Below, in pieces: positions 26,126 through 32,374 of a DNA stretch of 32,374 bases. Both the position numbers and the translations under genes were made by a program. The stretch's first letter is position 1. The number at the start of each line of letters is the position of its first letter. Source of the stretch: Patescibacteria group bacterium (lineage in GTDB: Bacteria > Patescibacteriota > Minisyncoccia > Phycocordibacterales > Phycocordibacteraceae); NCBI GenBank assembly GCA_018971265.1, contig JAGXBE010000005.1:1-32374 (forward strand). Reading direction: 5' to 3'. Under the pieces are notes generated by a model. That model searched no databases and was not told where the DNA came from. It saw only the letters and a program-made list of their open reading frames with translations.

Positions 26126-26205
26126 ATCCCGTTAGAAATCACGGAAACAGAGGTCGAGACCGTGTTATAACGGGGTCAGTTACTAGCCATAATTTCTAAC
26201 GGGAT
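26126..26205. repeat. Inverted-repeat (MITE-like or palindromic) element with 14-bp perfect arms
   Basis: Left arm ATCCCGTTAGAAAT (26126-26139), right arm ATTTCTAACGGGAT (26192-26205), 52-nt spacer with internal CACGG...CCGTG; with flanks, TCGATATGAATCCCGTTAGAAAT vs RC of right TCGATATTCATCCCGTTAGAAAT (21/23). Confidence 0.7.
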
Positions 26206-26974
26206 GAATATCGAAGAACTCTCAAAATCGCAACTCATACTCCTCACGATTCTCGTGAATTTCGTCACCTCGGTCGCAACCGGTATCTTGACCGTGTCCT
26301 TGCTTGACCATGCACCCGCTTTCGTTACCCAGACGGTAAACCGCGTTGTCGAACACACTATCGAAACGGTTACGCAAGCGGCTCCCGCCGCAGTCATTTC
26401 CGCGCCCGCGCCATCAAACCAGGATCTTGTTACGGCTGCTCTCGGAGCAGACGCGGCGCGTACCGTCGCTATTTATTCTGCAGAGAACGGCACCTCGACG
26501 CCCGCCCTTGCCATCGGTACTTACCTCCAAAGCGCCCGCGCGATAGCGACAGCCGCGCAGGACGCGCTTCCGAAGGAGGTACTCATTGAATTTCCAGATT
26601 CATCCTATGTTCCGGCCTCGCTTTCGCACGAGGGCGATGGCATCGTGATTTACGGTTTTGCTGATACCGCGAAACTCCCGAAGACGCATGCGCCGCTGTT
26701 GGTCGCTGCGGCGGACTTGAAGCTCGGTGAGACCGCGCTCGCCATAAGCGTTGACGGTTCTGCCGCTACCGGCATTGTCGCACGGGTTACCGATAAGGGC
26801 GTATACACGACATTGCCGGATATCGGTACGGGAAGCGCCGCAGTCGACCTCTCGGGCAATCTCATTGGTATCGCAGCGGGAGTAACACACGGGCTGCTTA
26901 TCTCAGCGGATACCATAAGCGCCCTTCTCTCCTCAACCTCGACCGAGGCGACCTCGACGTCCGCTACACGGTAA
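26204..26974 (+). CDS. Single-TM protein with trypsin-like fold remnants, probably catalytically inactive
   Basis: TM SQLILLTILVNFVTSVATGILTVSLL; terminal region GVYTTLPDIGTGSAAVDLSGNLIGIAAG resembles the trypsin/HtrA GNSGGPL-nxxGxVIGI segment without the Ser motif. Confidence 0.55.
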   Translation: MNIEELSKSQLILLTILVNFVTSVATGILTVSLLDHAPAFVTQTVNRVVEHTIETVTQAAPAAVISAPAPSNQDLVTAALGADAARTVAIYSAENGTSTPALAIGTYLQSARAIATAAQDALPKEVLIEFPDSSYVPASLSHEGDGIVIYGFADTAKLPKTHAPLLVAAADLKLGETALAISVDGSAATGIVARVTDKGVYTTLPDIGTGSAAVDLSGNLIGIAAGVTHGLLISADTISALLSSTSTEATSTSATR

Positions 26975-26991
26975 CTCTTTCTTACTTACGC

Positions 26992-29670
26992 ATGCCTCCT
27001 TTCAACAATTTCACCACCAAAGCAAAAGAAGCCGTACGGCGCGCGCACGAACTCGCCATAGAACGCGGTCAGAACCATGTTTCGCCTCTCCACCTTCTCG
27101 CAGCGCTCGTGCTCCAGGAGGAATCGCTTGTCTTTTCGATGCTCGACCGGATGGAAGTTGACACCATCATGCTGGCGGACTCGGTACTCGAACATCTGGA
27201 GGCTCCCGAGAGTGCGTCGGTGCTCTCTCCCTCGTATCAGATTTATCTCACTCCCGATCTTGCACAGGCGCTCGAAAGTTCGGGGAAAATAGCCGCGCGC
27301 CTGAACGATACCTTCGTCGGCACCGAACATCTTTTCCTCGCGGTTATCGAACACCCGGGTCCAGCGGCCGACATTCTCGCGCGTTTCTCGATTAACCGCG
27401 ACGCGGCGCTCGCCCTTCTCAAGGAGCTTAAAAGCAGCAAAGACGGACAGACTACGGAACCGAAACGTTTCCGTGCGCTCGCCAAGTACGCGCGCAATCT
27501 CACCAAGCTCGCTGCGGAAAACAAACTCGATCCGGTCATCGGCCGCGATATCGAGATTAACAGAGTTATTCAAATCCTCGCGCGTCGCACCAAGAACAAC
27601 CCGGTGCTTATCGGCGAAGCCGGCGTGGGAAAGACCGCGATTGCGGAAGGGCTCGCTGCACGCATGGCAGCGCAAGATGTTCCCGAGTCGCTGAAGGGCA
27701 AAGAGCTTCTCTCGCTCGATCTCGGACTTATGATCGCAGGCACGAAGTACCGCGGCGAGTTCGAGGAGCGAATGAAGAATGTCATGAAAGAAGTGGAACG
27801 TGCGGAAGGAAAGGTCATCCTTTTCGTGGATGAACTCCATACGCTCGTTGGCGCCGGCGGTGCCGAGGGCTCTCTCGACGCTTCAAATATGCTCAAGCCC
27901 GCTCTCTCGCGAGGAGAGATCCGCGTCATCGGCGCAACGACGCTCAAGGAATATCAGAAATACATTGAAAAGGATGCGGCGCTCACGCGGCGCTTCCAGT
28001 CGGTTTTCGTTCAAGAGCCAACCGTCGAGGACGGCATCGCCATCTTGCGCGGGCTGCGCGACAAATACGAGCTCTTTCATGGCGTACGCATCACCGACGG
28101 CGCCATCGTCGCTGCCGTGGAGCTGTCCTCGCGCTACATCAGCGACCGCTTCCTCCCGGACAAGGCAATAGATCTTATCGACGAGGCGGCCTCGGGGCTG
28201 CGCATCGCGCTCGAGAACAAGCCGCCGCTTCTGGAAGAGACCGACCGTAAAATCCGCCGGCTTGAAATAGAGCGTCAGGCGCTCCAAAAAGATTTGGAAG
28301 GCGAACACGCGAAAGAGATCAAGGAACGCATCAAGATTATCGACAAAGAAATTGCCGATCTCAAAGAGAAAACCAGCGAACTTGAACTGAAGTGGAAAAA
28401 CGAAAAAGAAGTGCTTACCGACATTCGCACCGCAAAAACCGATCTCGAAGCGCTCAAGGTGCAGGCAGACAACGCCGAGGTTGCCGCCGATCTCGGCACG
28501 GTCGCGGAGATCCGCTACGGGAAGATTCCGCACATCCAGAAAGATCTTGAAACGAAGTTAAAGCGTCTCAAGACCCTGCAGAAGTCTCGCCGCGTGCTGA
28601 ACGAGGAAGTTACCGAACAGGATATCGCGGCTGTCGTGAGCCGCTGGACGGGAATTCCGGTCGCGAAGATGCTCGAAGAAGAGCAGGCGAAGCTTTCCCG
28701 CATGGAAGATGCACTCAAGCGCAGCATTATCGGCCAGGATGACGCAGTTAAAAAAGTCACGGACGCCGTGAAGCGTTCCCGCGTCGGTATCAGCGACCCG
28801 AATCGCCCCATCGGCTCTTTCCTCTTCCTTGGCCCTACCGGTGTCGGGAAGACCGAACTCTCCAAGAAAATCGCGGAGTTCATGTTCAACGATTCCGACG
28901 CGCTTGTGCGCGTCGATATGAGCGAATTCATGGAAAAGCACTCAGTGGCCAAACTCATCGGAGCGCCCCCGGGCTATGTCGGCTATGAGGAGTCCGGCAC
29001 GTTAACCGAGCGTATCCGGCATCGTCCATACGCAGTCGTGCTTTTCGACGAAATAGAAAAAGCGCATCCGGAGGTATTCAACATTCTGCTCCAGGTGCTT
29101 GATTCAGGGCATCTCACCGATGGCAAAGGACGGAAGGTCAATTTCAAGAACACGATCATAGTTCTGACAAGCAACATCGGGGGCGAATTCATCGATCGGC
29201 TCGCGCACATCGGTTTCGGCAAGGCGGACGCTACCGAGATAACCCGCTACGAAGAAACGAAAGAGAAGGTTATGGAGGCGCTCAAGGAACATTTCCGCCC
29301 CGAATTCCTCAATCGCTTGGACGACATCATCATATTCGACGTTCTTGCGAAGGAGGCGCTTACCAAGATTGTCGATACGCAGGTCGAGGAAGTGGTGAAG
29401 CGCCTTGCGCAGAAACACATCGTGCTCGCTCTTGAAGGCGAGGTGCGCGAGTGGCTTGCCGAGAAAGGGTATAACCCGCAATATGGCGCGCGTCCTTTGC
29501 GGCGCACGATCCAAGACAAGATACTCACCCCGCTCGCCTCACTGATGGTTACCCAGGGTTTGATGGAGGGCGGCATGGTTACTGTCTCCATCAAAAATGG
29601 CGAACCACACTTTGAAGTGAAAAAACGCGCGCCGCGGACGGCGCGCGCGAAAGAAGCGGCGGTTGCTTAA
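26992..29670 (+). CDS. clpB: ClpB-type AAA+ disaggregase
   Basis: Clp N-domain repeats; Walker A GEAGVGKT and [27 protein letters not shown]; long coiled-coil M-domain; second [17 protein letters not shown]. Confidence 0.93.
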   Translation: MPPFNNFTTKAKEAVRRAHELAIERGQNHVSPLHLLAALVLQEESLVFSMLDRMEVDTIMLADSVLEHLEAPESASVLSPSYQIYLTPDLAQALESSGKIAARLNDTFVGTEHLFLAVIEHPGPAADILARFSINRDAALALLKELKSSKDGQTTEPKRFRALAKYARNLTKLAAENKLDPVIGRDIEINRVIQILARRTKNNPVLIGEAGVGKTAIAEGLAARMAAQDVPESLKGKELLSLDLGLMIAGTKYRGEFEERMKNVMKEVERAEGKVILFVDELHTLVGAGGAEGSLDASNMLKPALSRGEIRVIGATTLKEYQKYIEKDAALTRRFQSVFVQEPTVEDGIAILRGLRDKYELFHGVRITDGAIVAAVELSSRYISDRFLPDKAIDLIDEAASGLRIALENKPPLLEETDRKIRRLEIERQALQKDLEGEHAKEIKERIKIIDKEIADLKEKTSELELKWKNEKEVLTDIRTAKTDLEALKVQADNAEVAADLGTVAEIRYGKIPHIQKDLETKLKRLKTLQKSRRVLNEEVTEQDIAAVVSRWTGIPVAKMLEEEQAKLSRMEDALKRSIIGQDDAVKKVTDAVKRSRVGISDPNRPIGSFLFLGPTGVGKTELSKKIAEFMFNDSDALVRVDMSEFMEKHSVAKLIGAPPGYVGYEESGTLTERIRHRPYAVVLFDEIEKAHPEVFNILLQVLDSGHLTDGKGRKVNFKNTIIVLTSNIGGEFIDRLAHIGFGKADATEITRYEETKEKVMEALKEHFRPEFLNRLDDIIIFDVLAKEALTKIVDTQVEEVVKRLAQKHIVLALEGEVREWLAEKGYNPQYGARPLRRTIQDKILTPLASLMVTQGLMEGGMVTVSIKNGEPHFEVKKRAPRTARAKEAAVA

Positions 29671-29752
29671 TTTCCGTTCGCAGCCCGAGACGCTCCCGAA
29701 TCGAACAGCTCACTCCATTGCGAAAATTGATTCGTTCTGCTACATTTTTCGC

Positions 29753-29908
29753 ATGTCTCAAGACCGCCTCATCCGGCTTAAATCAACGAAGTCGGCGCAC
29801 GTCATCTGGACGCGCAAGAATAAGAAGAAAGTCGAACGTAAAATCGAAGTTACGAAGTTCGACCCGACCCTCCGCACCCGAGTCATTTTTAAAGAGGCGA
29901 AGAAGTGA
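29753..29908 (+). CDS. rpmG: Large ribosomal subunit protein bL33
   Basis: MSQDRLIRLKSTKSAHVIWTRKNKKKVERKIEVTKFDPTLRTRVIFKEAKK; no CxxC zinc motifs. Confidence 0.85.
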   Translation: MSQDRLIRLKSTKSAHVIWTRKNKKKVERKIEVTKFDPTLRTRVIFKEAKK

Positions 29909-29910
29909 CA

Positions 29911-29935
29911 AAACCACCCGAGAGGTGGTTTTTTT
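29911..29935 (+). terminator. Rho-independent terminator after rpmG
   Basis: aaaccacc-cgaga-ggtggttt followed by tttt. Confidence 0.85.
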
Positions 29936-30120
29936 GTTTCAACCCGCTAGTTAGGGTAGTTAATGCCTAAGTGATTGCACCGCATTATCCTGTATCTATA
30001 TTGATTGTATCGTCACTCGCGATACTTATCCCCACGCAACACCGTCTTCCGTATACGGGAGGAGCGCGCTGCAGTACAATTAATTAATACGGACTAGCTA
30101 TTATAACCTCAAATTATCCG

Positions 30121-32374
30121 ATGAAAAAATATCTCTTCGGTTTAACCCTCATCCTTGGAGCGCTGCTCCCGCTCTCCTTCACCCAAGCCGCAGGTCTCAC
30201 CTCAGAACAGATAAGCCAAATCGTAAGCCTCCTCGATTCTTTCAACGTTGATCAGGCAACCATTACAAGAACATTGGACTCTCTCACTGGCAGTAATACA
30301 CCAGGCAGTAGCGCCGAGTCCCCGTCCAGTACGGGGAGCTTATCTTCTGCGGCCCCAACTGCTTCCATTACGGTGAACGGTGGTCAGAAGAGCGTAATGC
30401 TAAATCCGGGAGATTCCGTTACAACCACCTGGCAGTCTACGAACGGTTCAGCGTATGACGCGACATGGTCAGCTACGGGGACTTGTTCAGATGCTGGACT
30501 GCAAAACCAACACTGGACTTGGTTTAACGGAAAAAATCCCGCAGGAGACACGGAAACACACTCAACAGCCGGGAAAATCGGTTGCACATATACGATTACA
30601 TACACCGTGAAGAGTGCGACAGGGCAGACCGCAAACAGCTCGGTTTCTTTTATATTCGGAGCACCATCCGCACCTAACACGCCCGCAACCGGCAGCTGTG
30701 ATGCTGTCCTAAATGCGTGGGTTGATGCCCATACGCCTTGCCAAAGTGGACAAGGAGTGCCGACGCAGGTGGTCGGCAATGCCTGTCAGGTGTCAGGCGC
30801 TTCTCAGAGCTGCACGGACTGCGCATATCTCTCCACCTCACAGAGGACCGTTGGTTACAACGCGATAACATGTGCGAATACCGCCCCAATCCAATATGAG
30901 TGGGCGCAACAACCCGCGGCTAATTTCGGTCCTACGCCACCAACCTGTGCATCAGCCCCGACTGTCGGAGGCTCATGCGCTACGCTCGGGAGTTCTTGCG
31001 TCTCGACGGACGGAAAGACCATGTATAGCTGCCAGGATACTAGAACGACAGCAGGAACGAGTTATTCCGGTAAGGTAGTTGACGAAAACGGAAACCCTTT
31101 AAGCGGTGTCACCGTGTCGCTCTATGTGGGTGGGCCGGTTAACCTGCAGGTTGACACCCAAACCGATGCCAGCGGGAATTGGTCGTTTCAAATGGCGGGA
31201 AATACCAGCAGCATTTACCACTTCGCCTGGTTCCACAATAAGCAAGGATACGACTCGACGGGGCGCATCGCTTTGACGGCTGGGGGGTCACAAGGGACGT
31301 ATGTCATGAAGACGTTACAGCCTCTTTCCATCTTCCCCTCAACCGTAAATCTGCCAAGGCAGGGCATGGCAAGAGTCTCACTTACCTTAAATAACTTCGA
31401 CAACGAGAACGATATTACCGATGCCGATCTCCAGATTTGTGCAGTACAAAACGCGACATCCTGCGCGAATTTCGTCGACTATCAGACGTACCTTAACAAC
31501 GGGTACTTGAACAGAACGGATCCGTTCCCATTCGTGTATCTAAACAACCGCTCGAACACGGTGACTTTTGTTTATGATAACGTTAATTATCCAAATCTCT
31601 CTAGCATAAATAACGTATTTTATGCCTTGCGCAGGAAATCTAATCCGTCGAATATAACGACCGGTCTTCTGAAGCTGTACGGTGGAACGTACATATGGAC
31701 TCTTAGTGCCACGAACAATACCGCACGGGATAAAACAAGCGTGTGGGCACTTCCGACCTGCAGCTCCGTGGGCGCATCCGTCGGATCAAGCTGCTCCGTA
31801 TTAAACGTAGGATCAACGTGCGCAATTGACGACAGCGCTACCAGTTGGCGGCAACTCAACTGCGAACTTGCAGGAAATACTGCACAACCGGTAACCATGG
31901 TCCCGTCGTATTCTCAGATGAGTATGACTACAAAACTACCTGTCCAAATAGCTGTTAATGGTATATCGAATCCGACGACAAACACCAAAGTCTGTTCCGA
32001 GGTACTCGCACAGCCAAACGTCCCGAGCGCCGTTGATGCGGGGAAATGTTCAGACTTAGCAAATTTCTACAGTTTTTCTGGGAACTCTGACTGGACACCT
32101 ACCCTAAACGGTTGGATTGGAAATATAAAATATGACCCCTCCATATATGGGGCGGTAGGTATACAAGTTAAATCCTACTTCATGAACGCGGCAACCGGAG
32201 GATACGCAGGATCGACTATAGAAGTTGTCGGCGGTACTGCTGCGGCCAGCCCCACACAAACGAATCCCTCATCAACAACGGCACAGATACAATGGAACAG
32301 TGGTGGTAGCGGTGGTACATACATCACGAATATCGATCCTACCTCGATCCAGACTCTATCTTGGCATTCAACGA
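30121..32374 (+). CDS. Large secreted multidomain surface protein (3'-truncated by window edge)
   Basis: Translated by eye: uninterrupted from ATG 30121 to the edge (751 codons); signal peptide MKKYLFGLTLILGALLPLSFTQAAG; Ig-like segment PTASITVNGGQKSVMLNPGDSVTTTW; CarboxypepD_reg-like SYSGKVVDENGNPLSGVTVSLY...TDASGNWSF; Cys-rich repeats. Absent from the ORF track, which seems to list only stop-terminated ORFs. Confidence 0.85.
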   Translation, partial: MKKYLFGLTLILGALLPLSFTQAAGLTSEQISQIVSLLDSFNVDQATITRTLDSLTGSNTPGSSAESPSSTGSLSSAAPTASITVNGGQKSVMLNPGDSVTTTWQSTNGSAYDATWSATGTCSDAGLQNQHWTWFNGKNPAGDTETHSTAGKIGCTYTITYTVKSATGQTANSSVSFIFGAPSAPNTPATGSCDAVLNAWVDAHTPCQSGQGVPTQVVGNACQVSGASQSCTDCAYLSTSQRTVGYNAITCANTAPIQYEWAQQPAANFGPTPPTCASAPTVGGSCATLGSSCVSTDGKTMYSCQDTRTTAGTSYSGKVVDENGNPLSGVTVSLYVGGPVNLQVDTQTDASGNWSFQMAGNTSSIYHFAWFHNKQGYDSTGRIALTAGGSQGTYVMKTLQPLSIFPSTVNLPRQGMARVSLTLNNFDNENDITDADLQICAVQNATSCANFVDYQTYLNNGYLNRTDPFPFVYLNNRSNTVTFVYDNVNYPNLSSINNVFYALRRKSNPSNITTGLLKLYGGTYIWTLSATNNTARDKTSVWALPTCSSVGASVGSSCSVLNVGSTCAIDDSATSWRQLNCELAGNTAQPVTMVPSYSQMSMTTKLPVQIAVNGISNPTTNTKVCSEVLAQPNVPSAVDAGKCSDLANFYSFSGNSDWTPTLNGWIGNIKYDPSIYGAVGIQVKSYFMNAATGGYAGSTIEVVGGTAAASPTQTNPSSTTAQIQWNSGGSGGTYITNIDPTSIQTLSWHST

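Noticed and set aside
26986-27840. 284-aa minus-strand ORF opposite clpB
   Set aside because: Antisense to the ClpB N-terminal half, which is unambiguous.
1-32374. CRISPR array, transposase, integrase or prophage
   Set aside because: No regularly spaced direct repeats, cas-like proteins, or DDE/tyrosine recombinase motifs seen in any ORF; tRNA genes show no adjacent integrase or attachment-site duplication.

Overview
The window looks like a chromosomal segment of a Candidate Phyla Radiation (Patescibacteria/Parcubacteria-like) bacterium; that assignment is inferred from gene content and compact gene architecture. Left to right: (1) a dockerin protein followed by two membrane-anchored cohesin-domain proteins in one tight operon; (2) a His-rich membrane-anchored protein and a small structured transcription unit with a 40-aa ORF; (3) a minus-strand operon lepB / HisRS-like / rpsU / ybeY / ftsA / ftsZ / trxB; (4) pth, rpsA (S1), an MBL-fold hydrolase, gyrA; (5) a translationally coupled cassette: methyltransferase, membrane-anchored solute-binding-like protein, and six tandem small two-TM pilin-like (VirB2/TrbC-like) proteins; (6) a membrane protein plus SPFH protein, and four tRNA genes (Leu-UAG, Lys-CUU, Leu-UAA, Cys-GCA) packed around murI and rbfA; (7) infB (short IF-2), a NifS-like aminotransferase, an inverted-repeat element that supplies the start codon of a degenerate trypsin-like protein, clpB, rpmG; (8) a large secreted Cys-rich multidomain protein running off the right edge and absent from the supplied ORF track. 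The leading candidates for undescribed biology are the SBP-plus-six-pilin cassette, the linked dockerin/cohesin set, the inverted-repeat element fused to an ORF start, and the tRNA/mRNA junctions around murI and rbfA.
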